Shown here in pieces: positions 55,397-64,000 of a stretch of DNA of 64,000 bases. Both the position numbers and the translations under genes were made by a program. Each line of letters begins with the position of its first letter. Position 1 is the first letter of the stretch. This DNA is from Caulobacter sp. 602-1 (GTDB lineage: Bacteria; Pseudomonadota; Alphaproteobacteria; Caulobacterales; Caulobacteraceae). The notes beneath the pieces were generated by a model, which made no database searches, was not told the origin of the DNA, and saw nothing but the letters and a program-made list of their open reading frames with translations. The DNA is taken from the NCBI RefSeq assembly GCF_003931565.1, contig NZ_RRYI01000004.1:62001-126000 (forward strand), written 5' to 3'.

Positions 55397-56359
55397 ATGA
55401 AGGCCGCCGTCTACTACGAGACCGGAGCGCCGGACGTCTTTCGCTACGAGGACGTGCCCGACCCCGTCTGCCATCCGCAGGGCGTGGTGATCCGCGTCGA
55501 GGCCGTCAGCATCGAGGGCGGCGACACCCTCAATCGCGGCGGCGGCCAGATGGCGGGCAGCCCGCACATCGTCGGCTACCAGGCCGCAGGCGAGATCATC
55601 GAGGTCGGCGCAGAGGTCTCTCACCTGAAGGTCGGGACGAGGGTGGTCACCGTGAACGCCTTCGGTTCGCACGCCGAGCTGCGCGCCGTTCCGGCCCGCA
55701 ACGCCTGGCCGATCCCGGACGGCTTCGACATCCAGAAGGCCTCGGCCATTCCGGTGCCGTTCGGCACGGCGCACGAGTGCCTGTTCGGCGCGGGCCGTCT
55801 GAAGGCGGGCGAAACCGTCCTGGTCCAGGCCGGGGCGGGCGCCGTGGGCCTGGCCGCCATCCAGCTGGCCAAACAGGCCGGCGCGACGGTGCTGGCCTCG
55901 GCCTCCAGCGACGAGCGACTGGAGCGCCTGAAGGCCTTCGGCATGGATCACGGCGTCAACTACCGCCGAGACGACCTCGTCGAGCAGGTGATGAAGCTGA
56001 CCGGCGGCAAGGGCGTCGACCTGGTGGTCGACCCCGTCGGCGGCGCGACCCTGCAGGGCAGCCTTGGCGCCCTGGGCTATCGCGGCCGGATCTCGCTGGT
56101 CGGCAATGCCGGGCGCGAGCCGATGAAGGTGGACGTGTCGTCGCTGATGGGCGGAAATCGCTCGCTGACCGGCGTCTTCCTTGGCGCGGAGATCATGACC
56201 GACCGTGTCCACGACATGATCCAGGAAATGATCGATCGGGCCACCAAGGGCGAGCTCGAGGTCGTGATCGACAGGACCTTCCCGTTGTCCGAGGCCGCCG
56301 CCGCCCACGCCTATATCGAAAGCCGCCAGGCTGTCGGCCGCGTGCTGTTGATCCCCTGA
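55397..56359 (+). CDS. Medium-chain dehydrogenase/reductase (quinone oxidoreductase-like)
   Basis: A 320-residue NADPH-dependent reductase of the zinc-free MDR/QOR type. Features: MKAAVYYETGAPDVFRYED, PHIVGYQAAGEI, LVQAGAGAVGLAAIQLAKQAGA for nucleotide binding (GAGAVG), and LVVDPVGGATLQGSLGAL. Ligand cysteines for zinc are absent. It probably reduces quinones or enones. Overlaps the next gene by one base (TGATG). Confidence 0.92.
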   Translation: MKAAVYYETGAPDVFRYEDVPDPVCHPQGVVIRVEAVSIEGGDTLNRGGGQMAGSPHIVGYQAAGEIIEVGAEVSHLKVGTRVVTVNAFGSHAELRAVPARNAWPIPDGFDIQKASAIPVPFGTAHECLFGAGRLKAGETVLVQAGAGAVGLAAIQLAKQAGATVLASASSDERLERLKAFGMDHGVNYRRDDLVEQVMKLTGGKGVDLVVDPVGGATLQGSLGALGYRGRISLVGNAGREPMKVDVSSLMGGNRSLTGVFLGAEIMTDRVHDMIQEMIDRATKGELEVVIDRTFPLSEAAAAHAYIESRQAVGRVLLIP

Positions 56360-57303
56360 TGACCAGAATGACCAACCGTGTCCTGGCCCACACGGGCGCG
56401 AAGTATCCGATCATCCAGGCCCCGATGGGCTGGATCGCCCGCTATCCCCTGGCGTCAGCGGTCTCCAGGGCCGGCGGGCTTGGCGTCATCGAGACCTCTT
56501 CCGGCGAGACCGAAAACTGCAAGGCCGAGATCACCAAGATGGCCGCCAGCGGCCTGCCGTTCGGGGTGAACCTGCCGATCCTGTTCCTGCGCGACGACGC
56601 CATGCTGCGCTTTGTCTGCGAGAGCGGGGTCAAGTTCGTCACCACCTCGGCCGGCAGCCCGGCCAAGTTCGTCGGCCCGCTGAAGGACGCCGGCATCGTC
56701 GTCTATCACGCCGTCCCCACCGTTGACGCGGCGGTCAAGTGCGTCGAGGCGGGCGTCGACGGCCTGGTGGTCGAGGGCGCCGAGGGCGGCGGCTTCAAGA
56801 ACCCGGAGGAGGTGTCCACCCTCGTCCTGCTGCAAGCGATCCGCGCGCGGGTCGACGTGCCCATTGTCGCCGCCGGCGGCGTCTGCGATGGGCGCGGCAT
56901 GGCGGCGGCCTTCGCCCTGGGCGCCGAGGCGGTCCAGATGGGCACGCGTTTCGTCAGTTCGGCCGAGAGCCCGGTCCACGCCAACTACAAGGCGGCGATT
57001 ACCGGGGCCAAGGAGACCGGCACCTGGGTCCTGAACAAGAAGGCCAGCCCCTGCATCCGCGCCATCAAATCGGAGCTGACCAAGGAAATCCATGAGGCCG
57101 GCGTCATGCCGCCCGACGTGCTGAAGAACATCCTCGACGTCTATTTCGGCGGCGACATGGAGGCCGCGCCCGCCTTGGCCGGCCAGACCGTGGGTCTGAT
57201 CGACGAGGTCAAGACCGCCCAGCAGATCATCGACGAGACCGTCGCCCAATTCCACGACATCACTGGCCGGCTGGGGGCTTTGGCCGCCAGCCGCGCCTTC
57301 TAG
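56359..57303 (+). CDS. Nitronate monooxygenase family protein
   Basis: A 314-residue TIM-barrel FMN enzyme of the nitronate monooxygenase/2-nitropropane dioxygenase group (PIIQAPMGWIARYPLASAV, SGGLGVIETS-like AGGLGVIETSSG, VVEGAEGGGF, PIVAAGGVCDGRGMAAAFALGAEAVQMGTRF). The last block is the FMN phosphate site. Some members act as enoyl reductases or detoxify propionate-3-nitronate. Coupled to the MDR gene upstream; the SDR gene follows after nine bases. Confidence 0.92.
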   Translation: MTRMTNRVLAHTGAKYPIIQAPMGWIARYPLASAVSRAGGLGVIETSSGETENCKAEITKMAASGLPFGVNLPILFLRDDAMLRFVCESGVKFVTTSAGSPAKFVGPLKDAGIVVYHAVPTVDAAVKCVEAGVDGLVVEGAEGGGFKNPEEVSTLVLLQAIRARVDVPIVAAGGVCDGRGMAAAFALGAEAVQMGTRFVSSAESPVHANYKAAITGAKETGTWVLNKKASPCIRAIKSELTKEIHEAGVMPPDVLKNILDVYFGGDMEAAPALAGQTVGLIDEVKTAQQIIDETVAQFHDITGRLGALAASRAF

Positions 57304-57312
57304 GAGCTAAAA

Positions 57313-58080
57313 ATGCAAGACCTGTTTTCCCTCGAAGGCCGCGTGGCCCTGGTCACCGGCGGTTCGCGCGGCATCGGCGCGATGATCGTCAAGGGCTTCC
57401 TGACCTACGGCGCCAAGCGCGTCTACATCACCGCCCGCAAGGCCGCCGCCTGCGACGCCGCCGCCGAAGAGCTGAGCCAGTACGGCGAGTGCGTCTCGTT
57501 GCCGGGCGATGTCTCGACCATGGAAGGCATTCAGGGCCTGGCCGATCGGATCAAGGAGCGCGAGGACAAGCTCGACATCCTGGTCAACAACGCCGGCGCG
57601 GCCTGGGGCGCGGCCTTCGACGAATTCCCGGAAAGCGGCTGGGACAAGACCGTCGACCTCAACATGAAGACGCCGTTCTTCCTGACCCAGGCCTTGATCG
57701 GCCAACTCCGGGCGGCGGCTCAGGATCGGGTGGCCAAGGTCATCAATATCGCCTCGATCGACGGTCAGTCGGTGACCAAGGACGAGACCTATCCCTACGG
57801 CGCGTCCAAGGCCGGCCTGCTGCACATGACCAAGCGCATGGCCCTGCGCCTGGCGGCCGACAACATCGCCGTCAGCTGCATCGCCCCGGGGGCCTTCGCC
57901 TCGGACATGAACAAGGTCGCCCGAGACCACGCCGACGCGGTGTCGAAGGCCATCCCGGCCGGCCGTATCGGCTCGGAAGAAGACATGGCCGGCGCGGCCA
58001 TCTACCTGGCTTCGCGGGCAGGGGATTATGTGATGGGCGGCGCCGTCACGGTGGACGGCGGGGTCAGCTTCGCGCGGTAA
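57313..58080 (+). CDS. Short-chain dehydrogenase/reductase
   Basis: A 255-residue SDR. TGGSRGIG at 15-22 binds the nucleotide, NNAG is at 92-95, and the catalytic Ser148, Tyr162 and Lys166 are in NIASIDG and YPYGASKAG. The C-terminal VTVDGGVSFAR is typical. The reading TARKA after the second strand hints at NADP preference. Last gene of the hydrolase-MDR-NMO-SDR unit; the substrate may be a common beta-hydroxy or keto compound. Confidence 0.93.
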   Translation: MQDLFSLEGRVALVTGGSRGIGAMIVKGFLTYGAKRVYITARKAAACDAAAEELSQYGECVSLPGDVSTMEGIQGLADRIKEREDKLDILVNNAGAAWGAAFDEFPESGWDKTVDLNMKTPFFLTQALIGQLRAAAQDRVAKVINIASIDGQSVTKDETYPYGASKAGLLHMTKRMALRLAADNIAVSCIAPGAFASDMNKVARDHADAVSKAIPAGRIGSEEDMAGAAIYLASRAGDYVMGGAVTVDGGVSFAR

Positions 58081-58139
58081 GGAGACCGCCGTCGGAAACA
58101 CTCCAGGCAGGTCGTCCTTGCCGAGGTGAAGCAGTGCGA

Positions 58140-58174
58140 CGGGACCTGGGAGCCGGGCCGGCTCCCAGGTCCCG
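58140..58174. terminator. Near-perfect 17-bp palindrome between convergent SDR and chemoreceptor genes
   Basis: CGGGACCTGGGAGCCGG (58140-58156) is the exact reverse complement of 58158-58174, with a single G between, giving a long GC-only hairpin. It lies 60 bases past the SDR stop and 45 before the stop of the minus-strand chemoreceptor. No T-run; a bidirectional terminator or protein-binding palindrome. Confidence 0.7.
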
Positions 58175-58218
58175 GGAGAGTCTCCGCGAGGCTTCCGGGA
58201 TGGGGCGTTGGCGGGAGG

Positions 58219-59643
58219 TCAGGCCGCCCGGCTGACTGACAGGGTCTGGTCGTCTCCAACACGGAAACGGCCGACCAGTCGCGTCAGTTCATTGGCCTCG
58301 CCGCGCAGGTTGCTGGCCGCGGCGGTGGCTTCCTCGACCATGGCGGCGTTTTGCTGGGTGACTTGGTCCATCTGATTGACCGCGGTGTTGACCTGGTTGA
58401 GACCGGTGGCCTGTTCGCGCGACGAGCGGGCGATTTCGGTGATCTGGTCGGTAATCTCGCTCACCTTGCCCACGATGCCGCTGAGGGCCTCGCCGGTCTG
58501 GCCGACCAGCTTCACGCCGCGCTCGACCTGGGCGGTGCTGCTGGCGATCAGTGTCTTGATCTCCTTGGCGGCGTCGGCTGAGCGTTGAGCCAGAGCCCGC
58601 ACCTCTTGGGCCACGACCGCGAAGCCCCGACCAGCCTCGCCGGCCCGAGCCGCTTCGACCCCGGCGTTCAGGGCCAGAAGGTTTGTCTGGAAGGCGATCT
58701 CGTCGATGACGCCGATGATCTGGGTGATCTGGCCCGAGCTCTGTTCGATCTCGCCCATGGCCGCGACCGCGTCGCGCACCACTTCGCCCGAACGCTCGGC
58801 GTCGATTTTAGCCGAGGTGGCCGCGTTCGAGGCCTGGATGGCGCCCTCCGCGCTGCGATTGACCGTCGAGGTGATTTGGTCGAGGGCCGCGGCGGTCTCC
58901 TCCAGGCTGGCGGCCTGTTGTTCCGTGCGATGCGACAGGTCGTCAGAGGCGCTGGCGATTTCGGCCGAGCCCCCGCGGATGGAGTCGGCGGTCGAGGCGA
59001 TATTGACGAGCGCGTCGCGCAGCCGGTTCACGGAGTGATTGAAGTTGTCCTTGACCGGCTGGGCCTTGGCCGAGAAGGGCGCATCGATCTTGTAGGTCAG
59101 GTCTCCCTCGGCCAGGGCCTTCAGGCCGTCCGCCAGGGCGTCCAGCGCGATCTGGTTCTCGGCGGCTTCGTCGCGCGCCTTTTGCTCGATCAGCGTCTGC
59201 TCGTGAATATCGGTCAGCGAGCCGCATGCGCGGATCAGACCGCCTTCTGTGTGAATGCACCCACCGGTGGCGCGGTACCAGCGATAGACGCCCTGCCGAG
59301 TCATCAGGCGATAGGTGACATTGTATCGCGCGGCGCCGGTCTTGTCGGTCAGGTGGGCGGCGAAGGCGGCGAACGTGGGTTCTACATCGTCGGGGTGCAG
59401 CTTGTCCGACCAGGAGCGGCAGGCATTCGGAAAGTCGGCCTCGCTGGTGTAGCCGATCAGCCGGCGAAATTCCGGCGACCAGGTCCAGACGCTGTTGGGG
59501 TGCAGGGCGTCGGCGTCATGCAGCACGGCTTCCCAGAGGCCGATGCCACAGGCCTGATCCAGCAGTTCGGATCGTTCCTTCAGGTCCGCCAGTTGCTTTT
59601 TGAGACGATCGATCTCGCCCGTCTTGCGTTCCGGGAAAAACAT
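58219..59643 (-). CDS. Soluble PAS-domain methyl-accepting chemotaxis protein
   Basis: A 474-residue chemoreceptor without transmembrane helices. A coiled-coil start (ERKTGEIDRLKKQLADLKER), one PAS domain (about residues 35-150; WSPEFRRLIGYTSEADFPN, then YRLMTRQGVYRWYRATGG), a HAMP-like segment (GLKALAEGDLTYKIDAPFS) and a signalling hairpin with the highly conserved tip IDEIAFQTNLLALNAGVEAA. It relays a cytoplasmic signal to CheA. No CheR-binding pentapeptide is at the C-terminus. The ATG at 59643 has GGGGG nine bases before it; an ATG three codons upstream is also possible. Upstream 59644-59862 is gene-free. Confidence 0.92.
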   Translation of the reverse strand: MFFPERKTGEIDRLKKQLADLKERSELLDQACGIGLWEAVLHDADALHPNSVWTWSPEFRRLIGYTSEADFPNACRSWSDKLHPDDVEPTFAAFAAHLTDKTGAARYNVTYRLMTRQGVYRWYRATGGCIHTEGGLIRACGSLTDIHEQTLIEQKARDEAAENQIALDALADGLKALAEGDLTYKIDAPFSAKAQPVKDNFNHSVNRLRDALVNIASTADSIRGGSAEIASASDDLSHRTEQQAASLEETAAALDQITSTVNRSAEGAIQASNAATSAKIDAERSGEVVRDAVAAMGEIEQSSGQITQIIGVIDEIAFQTNLLALNAGVEAARAGEAGRGFAVVAQEVRALAQRSADAAKEIKTLIASSTAQVERGVKLVGQTGEALSGIVGKVSEITDQITEIARSSREQATGLNQVNTAVNQMDQVTQQNAAMVEEATAAASNLRGEANELTRLVGRFRVGDDQTLSVSRAA

Positions 59644-59862
59644 AATCCACATCCCCCTAACTGTCGCCGCGTTCGTCGAAGCATGTGACTAGATTTGGGG
59701 ATGAAACGGTTTCTTGGGTGTTAACCAAGGTGTAGATTCAATTCCTGTGACCGCGACCTTTTAAGGGTGTTCGCCCTATTCGCGCGGTCCTCCTTCCGCG
59801 CGCCCTAAGGTTACTGATCTTTTGGGAGAATGCGCGTCTCGAGGTGTTCTAGAGATAGGCCA

Positions 59863-60702
59863 TCATGGCATGTCGTCCAGCAAAGCCGGCTCGGCGTCGC
59901 TGAGGTCCAGGTCGCAGGTGTCTTGCGAGTTGGGTCGCGAGCTAGGCGGACGAGCCCCGCGCTCGCGGGCCGACATCAGCGACCAACCGCCAGGCTTGAG
60001 GATCTCCAGCGGCGAGAAGCGCGCCTTGTAGGCCATCTTCTCGCTGCCTGGGACCCAGTAGCCCAGATAGACATAGGGGAGGCCGCCCTGCTGAGCTTGG
60101 ACAATATGGTCCAGGATGACGAAAGAGCCCAGGCTCCGGCGGTCGAGATCGGGATTGTAGAAGCTGTAGACCAGCGACAGGCCGTCGGCGAGCACGTCAA
60201 CCAGCACGCAGGCGATCAGGTCGCCCGGGCCGCGGTCCTGGGACTTGCGACGATATTCGATCAGGTGGGTGCGGACCGCGGTGTCCTCGACCATGGCCAC
60301 GTAGTCGGGCCAGGTCATCTCGGCCATGCCGCCGTCGGCGTGGCGAGCCAGCAGATAGCGGCGCAGCAGTTCGAACTGCTCCAGCGTCGCCTCGGCCTCG
60401 ACCAGGTGGCGCTCGAGGTCGTCGTTGCGGTTCAGGACCTTTCGCTCCGAACGCGACAGCACGTAGTCGGCGGCGGGCGCGCGCGCCGACTGGCAGGCGC
60501 GGCAGGTCTCGCAGGCGGGGCGGTAGGCGATGTTCTGCGAGCGACGGAAGCCGACCTGGGTCAGGCTGTCATTGACCGTCGGGCCGTCGGACAGGGGCAG
60601 GTGGGCGAAAACCTTGCGCTCCTCGCGGCCGGGCAGGTACGGGCAAGGCGTGGGCGCCGTCAGAAAAAACCGAAGCTGTCGCGTCGGAAAATGCTGCGTC
60701 AC
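59863..60702 (-). CDS. bpt: Aminoacyl-tRNA-protein transferase (Bpt)
   Basis: A 279-residue leucyl-tRNA-protein transferase of the Bpt/Ate type that adds leucine to N-terminal Asp/Glu, marking proteins for ClpS-ClpAP decay. The N-terminal cysteines are in [14 protein letters not shown] and [15 protein letters not shown], and [39 protein letters not shown] are conserved. The proline/serine tail is variable. It lies between the chemoreceptor and motB on the same strand. Confidence 0.93.
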   Translation of the reverse strand: MTQHFPTRQLRFFLTAPTPCPYLPGREERKVFAHLPLSDGPTVNDSLTQVGFRRSQNIAYRPACETCRACQSARAPAADYVLSRSERKVLNRNDDLERHLVEAEATLEQFELLRRYLLARHADGGMAEMTWPDYVAMVEDTAVRTHLIEYRRKSQDRGPGDLIACVLVDVLADGLSLVYSFYNPDLDRRSLGSFVILDHIVQAQQGGLPYVYLGYWVPGSEKMAYKARFSPLEILKPGGWSLMSARERGARPPSSRPNSQDTCDLDLSDAEPALLDDMP

Positions 60703-60803
60703 GTTAGGCCCTGTCCCCTTCAGCGTGTCTGCCGCCCATAACGGGATTAGGGAGCATAGCGTTCAGTTGCGCAAGCTTCACGAAGCGCTCGCGCGTCGAA
60801 CGG

Positions 60804-61703
60804 TCACAGGTTATCCGGTAGCACCGGCTTTTCACGCAGCAGGATGATCGAGATCCGTCGGTTGCCCGCCAAGGTCGGGTCATCGGCGTACAGCGGTTCC
60901 GAATTGGCCTTGCCCGACACTTGGTAGATCCGGTCGTCGTCGACTCCGGCGCCGCGCAGCACCTGGCGCGAGGCGTCGGCGCGGGCCGCCGAGAGCGCCC
61001 AATCGCCGTCCTGCTTCTTGCCATAGGCGTTGGCGCTGGTGTGGCCCGAAATGGTCACGCGGTTGGGCAGCTGGTTGATCACCTTGGCCACCGCGCGCAG
61101 CAGGATCTTGGCGCGATCATTCGGCTCGCGGGAGTTCTCCTTGAACATCGATCGGCCTTCCTGGTCGACCAGCTGGATACGCAGGCCTTCCGGGGTCTGG
61201 TCGATCATGATCTGTTTCGACAGCTCAGCCAGTTCCGGCATGTCCTGCAACGATTGGCGCAAGGATTGGGCGGCCGAGGCGAAGGCGTCCTGTTCCTTCT
61301 TGGCCAGGGCGTCGCGCAGGGCCTGTTCGCTGGCGGAGGCGAGGGAGGCCTGTTCCGAACTTTGGCCATCCTTGCTGACATTGTCGGGGGCTTCGGGAGC
61401 CATTTGCTGGATGACCGACATCTTGCCGTCGGCCTTGGCGCCGTCGTCGCCCAGCGACGTGCCGCCCAGGATGCCGCCCGACCCGCTGGTCGTGGACGAG
61501 ATCGAGGCCGGCGCGAAATAGTCGGCGATGCCCTGCTTCTGCTCCGGGCTGGTCGTGTTCAGCAGCCACATCAGCAGGAAGAAGGCCATCATGGCCGTCA
61601 CGAAGTCGGCATAGGCGACCTTCCAGGCGCCGCCATGGTGACCATGACCGCCGCCCTTCTTGACCTTCTTGATGATGATCGGCTGTTCGCTGTTGACCGC
61701 CAT
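60804..61703 (-). CDS. motB: Flagellar motor stator protein MotB
   Basis: A 299-residue MotB: cytoplasmic basic start (IIIKKVKKGGGHGHHGG), one helix carrying the proton-binding Asp33 (WKVAYADFVTAMMAFFLLMWLLN), an alanine/serine linker (plug region) and a C-terminal OmpA-like peptidoglycan-binding domain (VTISGHTSANAYGKKQDGDWALSAARADASRQVL). It anchors the stator to the wall and carries protons that drive rotation. motA is not adjacent, as in Caulobacter. Confidence 0.96.
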   Translation of the reverse strand: MAVNSEQPIIIKKVKKGGGHGHHGGAWKVAYADFVTAMMAFFLLMWLLNTTSPEQKQGIADYFAPASISSTTSGSGGILGGTSLGDDGAKADGKMSVIQQMAPEAPDNVSKDGQSSEQASLASASEQALRDALAKKEQDAFASAAQSLRQSLQDMPELAELSKQIMIDQTPEGLRIQLVDQEGRSMFKENSREPNDRAKILLRAVAKVINQLPNRVTISGHTSANAYGKKQDGDWALSAARADASRQVLRGAGVDDDRIYQVSGKANSEPLYADDPTLAGNRRISIILLREKPVLPDNL

Positions 61704-61708
61704 CGTGC

Positions 61709-61722
61709 TTAAGCCTGCTTAA
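61709..61722. promoter_or_regulatory. Possible CtrA-like site upstream of motB
   Basis: TTAA (61709-61712) and TTAA (61719-61722, followed by CC) separated by six bases, just upstream of the motB start. The CtrA consensus has a seven-base spacer, so this is a near miss; because it abuts the start codon it could only repress, or it may be chance. Confidence 0.2.
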
Positions 61723-61816
61723 CCATGCCCCGCAACCTGCCCAAAGGACGTTAAGATGGGGTTGCCGAAGGTGTCGCCGGGCGCGTAATCCCGGGCTCTC
61801 TAAAGGGAGCAGCGGC

Positions 61817-62671
61817 ATGAAGACGGCGTTTATCGGCCTGGGCGTGATGGGCTTTCCGATGGCGGGTCACCTGAAGGCCGCCGGCCATGAGGTCGCCGTC
61901 TACAATCGCACCGCCGAAAAGGCCCGCAGATGGGTCGAAAAGCATGGCGGCGTGGCCTTCGACACCATTTCCGAAACCGTGGCCGGCGCGGAGATCGTGC
62001 TGCTGTGCGTCGGCAATGACGACGACGTCCGCGACGTCGTGGCGCAGGCCCTGCCGGCCTTGGCGAAGGGCGCGACGGTCGTCGACCACACCACCACCTC
62101 GGCCAAGGTCGCCCGCGAGATGGCCGAACTGCTCGCGCGGCAGGGCTGCGCCTTCGTCGACGCTCCTGTGTCGGGCGGCCAGGCGGGAGCTGAGAACGGC
62201 CAGCTGACCATCATGGTCGGCGCGGACCAGGCGTCCTACGACCACGTGCTGCCGGTGATCGAGGTCTACGCCAAGGCCGTGCGTCGGATGGGCGAGGTCG
62301 GTTCGGGGCAGTTGACCAAGATGTGCAACCAGATCGCCATCGCCGGCGTCGTCCAGGGCGTGGCCGAGGCGCTGCACTTCGCCAAGCGCTCGGGCCTGCC
62401 GACCGAGGACGTGCTGGCCGCGATCTCCAAGGGCGCGGCCCAGTCTTGGCAGATGGAGAACCGCTGGCCGACCATGGCGCAGGGCAAGTTCGATTTCGGT
62501 TTCGCGGTCGACTGGATGCGCAAGGACCTCGGCATCGCCCTGGACGAGGCCCGCTCGAACGGCGCCCAGCTGCCCGCCACGGCCCTGATCGACCAGTTCT
62601 ACGCCGAGGTGCAGGCCATGGGCGGCAATCGCTGGGACACGTCCAGCCTGGTCGCGCGGCTAGAGAAGTAG
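61817..62671 (+). CDS. Beta-hydroxyacid dehydrogenase (3-hydroxyisobutyrate dehydrogenase family)
   Basis: A 284-residue NAD(P)-linked dehydrogenase. Gly-rich FIGLGVMGFPMAGHLK (6-20), substrate motif DAPVSGGQAGAENG (115-128) and catalytic Lys168 in GQLTKMCNQ fit the family that oxidises 3-hydroxyisobutyrate or reduces tartronate/glyoxylic semialdehyde-type substrates. Specificity not deducible. Its 3' end overlaps that of bioD by 12 bases. Confidence 0.92.
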   Translation: MKTAFIGLGVMGFPMAGHLKAAGHEVAVYNRTAEKARRWVEKHGGVAFDTISETVAGAEIVLLCVGNDDDVRDVVAQALPALAKGATVVDHTTTSAKVAREMAELLARQGCAFVDAPVSGGQAGAENGQLTIMVGADQASYDHVLPVIEVYAKAVRRMGEVGSGQLTKMCNQIAIAGVVQGVAEALHFAKRSGLPTEDVLAAISKGAAQSWQMENRWPTMAQGKFDFGFAVDWMRKDLGIALDEARSNGAQLPATALIDQFYAEVQAMGGNRWDTSSLVARLEK

Positions 62672-63316
62672 GGCCGCGAGTTCCGCCGCGCTCCAGTCCG
62701 GATCGCGGGGAGCGACGACGATCGGCGTCTCGTGCTCGAAGGTCCGCAGCATCTCGACGGTCTGATCGAGGTCGGGGGCGTCGAGGCTCTCGCTGACGAC
62801 GATCGCGGCGGTCGTCAGACCCCGCGCCCGCAGAACCTCTAGCGCTGTCAGCAGGTGGCTGGCCGTGCCGAGATAGCTGCCGGCGACCAGCAGGACGGGC
62901 AGGGCGAGCGCCGTCATCAGGTCGAGATTGGTGGCGTCGTCGGTCATCGGCGACATCACGCCGCCGGCGCCTTCGATCAGCGCGAGATCGACATCGCGGC
63001 CCTCGAGCCAGGTCCGGCAGTCGGCGACCAGGTCAACCATGGCCAGGGTCTGGCCCTCGAGCCGAGCGGCGAGGTTCGGGGCCAGGGGCGCGCGATAGCG
63101 GCGGGGCGAGATCTCGGCCCAGCCCTCGGGGCGGCCCATGGCGGTGGCGAGACGGGCGGGATCGCTGGTTTCCGGCGCGTCGGGATCGAAGCCGCTGACC
63201 ACAGGCTTGAAGGCGTCGACGCTCAGGCCGCGCGCCTGGGCGGCGCGGAGCAGGGCGCAGGCGATGTGGGTCTTGCCCAGATCGGTGCCGGTTCCGGCGA
63301 CGAAGAAACGCTTCAT
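62660..63316 (-). CDS. bioD: Dethiobiotin synthetase
   Basis: A 218-residue ATP-dependent carboxylase that closes the ureido ring in biotin synthesis. The P-loop GTGTDLGKTHIACALL begins at residue 8; VVSGFDPDAPETSD, LIEGAGGVMSPMTDD and a LVAGSYLGTASHLL segment fit. Coupled to bioF upstream by ATGA, so the reading order is bioF-bioD in the pathway order. Confidence 0.95.
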   Translation of the reverse strand: MKRFFVAGTGTDLGKTHIACALLRAAQARGLSVDAFKPVVSGFDPDAPETSDPARLATAMGRPEGWAEISPRRYRAPLAPNLAARLEGQTLAMVDLVADCRTWLEGRDVDLALIEGAGGVMSPMTDDATNLDLMTALALPVLLVAGSYLGTASHLLTALEVLRARGLTTAAIVVSESLDAPDLDQTVEMLRTFEHETPIVVAPRDPDWSAAELAALLL

Positions 63317-63999
63317 CGCAGCGCCGCAACGGCGTCGGCCAGGCGCATGACGTCCGCGTCGGCGTGCTCGGCGCTGAAGGCCACGCGCAGGCGAGCCGTG
63401 CCCTCGGGCACCGTCGGCGGACGTATGGCGACGACCAGGAACCCTTGCGCCTCCAGCGCGGCCGAGGCGGCGAGGGCCGTGCCGGCCTCACCCATGATCA
63501 CAGGCACGATGGGGCTCTGGGCGTCGGGCAGGCCCAGGCGCTGAGTGAATAGGCGCGCCTTGGCCAATGGCCGCTCGGTCAGTTCGGGCTCGGCTTCGAT
63601 GATGTCCAGCGCCGCCAGGGCCGCGGCGGCCGAGGCCGGCGGCAGGCCGGTGGCGTAGACCAGTGTGCGGGCGCGGGTCTTCAGAAGATCGATCGCAGCC
63701 TGAGAGCCGCATACATAGCCGCCGTACGAGCCCAGGGCCTTTGACAGGGTGCCCATCTGCAAGGGGATGTCGGCGTCCGGGAAGAGGGCGGCCGAACCCT
63801 TGCCTTGCGCCAGCACGCCCACCCCGTGGGCGTCGTCGCTCAGCAGCCAGGCGTCGTGCTCGGCGCACAGCGCGGACAGCCGATCGAGCGGCGCGATGTC
63901 GCCGTCCATCGAGAACACGCCGTCGGTGGCGACCAGGACGCGGCGGGCGAGGGGACGTTCGGCCTCCAGCAGGCGCGTCAGGTCCTCGACGTCGTTGTG
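63313..63999 (-). CDS. bioF: 8-amino-7-oxononanoate synthase, 5' partial
   Basis: The right window edge cuts this gene; 228 residues of the C-terminal part are visible, starting HNDVEDLTRLL. A PLP-dependent alpha-oxoamine synthase joining pimeloyl-thioester and alanine. Conserved DAHGVGVLAQGKG and the PLP lysine in GTLSKALGSYGGYVCG. Overlaps bioD by four bases. An internal ATG (63918) should not be taken as the start. Confidence 0.93.
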   Translation of the reverse strand, partial: HNDVEDLTRLLEAERPLARRVLVATDGVFSMDGDIAPLDRLSALCAEHDAWLLSDDAHGVGVLAQGKGSAALFPDADIPLQMGTLSKALGSYGGYVCGSQAAIDLLKTRARTLVYATGLPPASAAAALAALDIIEAEPELTERPLAKARLFTQRLGLPDAQSPIVPVIMGEAGTALAASAALEAQGFLVVAIRPPTVPEGTARLRVAFSAEHADADVMRLADAVAALR

Positions 64000-64000
64000 G

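Overview
The window is GC-rich, gene-dense alphaproteobacterial chromosome, most probably a Caulobacter close to C. vibrioides or C. segnis. The grounds are a GcrA-type regulator, a small secreted protein resembling both ends of the S-layer protein RsaA, an rpoZ-rsh pair, DUF2336 and Bpt proteins, and housekeeping clusters (pdxJ-acpS-lepB-rnc, era-recO, parC) of alphaproteobacterial type. No phage, transposase, IS or CRISPR array was seen. Almost all sequence is explained by about 60 protein genes and one tRNA; many neighbours overlap by 1-4 bases and so are probably translationally coupled.

Layout. 1-2.5 kb: end of an ABC uptake operon (binding protein, FecCD permease, ATPase). 2.6-6.3 kb: soluble lytic transglycosylase (minus), then dapA-smpB. 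6.4-9.7 kb: a 38-residue membrane peptide, a 64-residue protein and a coupled DUF969-DUF979-DUF2891 operon. 9.9-18.2 kb: class II aldolase-like protein, exported protein, RND efflux pair and an orphan AceE-like thiamine enzyme. 18.2-22.2 kb: lipoprotein cytochrome c with two SnoaL-like proteins, a GcrA-type regulator, MarR, ArfB, a DUF188 protein and tRNA-Thr. 22.2-26.5 kb: an ALDH7-type dehydrogenase facing folD, a lipoprotein cytochrome c and a Tat-exported aldonolactone oxidase. 26.6-33.1 kb: Hpt protein, NAD kinase, DUF2336 protein, glpK, gluconolactonase and a GFOR-like oxidoreductase. 33.1-41.5 kb: family 5 UDG, NYN protein, folK, rpoZ, rsh, hydrolase, NUDIX, pyrE and an exported M20 peptidase. 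41.7-50.9 kb: pdxJ, acpS, lepB, rnc, a 656-bp gene-free interval, a DsbA-like lipoprotein, era, NAT, recO and parC. 50.9-58.1 kb: two paralogous serine hydrolases around the RsaA-like protein, then an MDR-NMO-SDR operon. 58.2-64 kb: soluble PAS chemoreceptor, bpt, motB, a beta-hydroxyacid dehydrogenase, and bioD with a truncated bioF.

How they work together. Several units look exported and redox-linked: a lactone oxidase beside a lipoprotein cytochrome c, and a GFOR-like enzyme beside a gluconolactonase with both carrying Tat-like leaders. A family of palindromes sits exactly at gene ends, with stop codons inside or touching the arms, which suggests mobile or amplified transcription terminators. 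The points most worth following are the RsaA-like mini protein, a probable CTG start for rsh, the palindrome family, the coupled DUF969/979/2891 operon and the unexplained interval after rnc.
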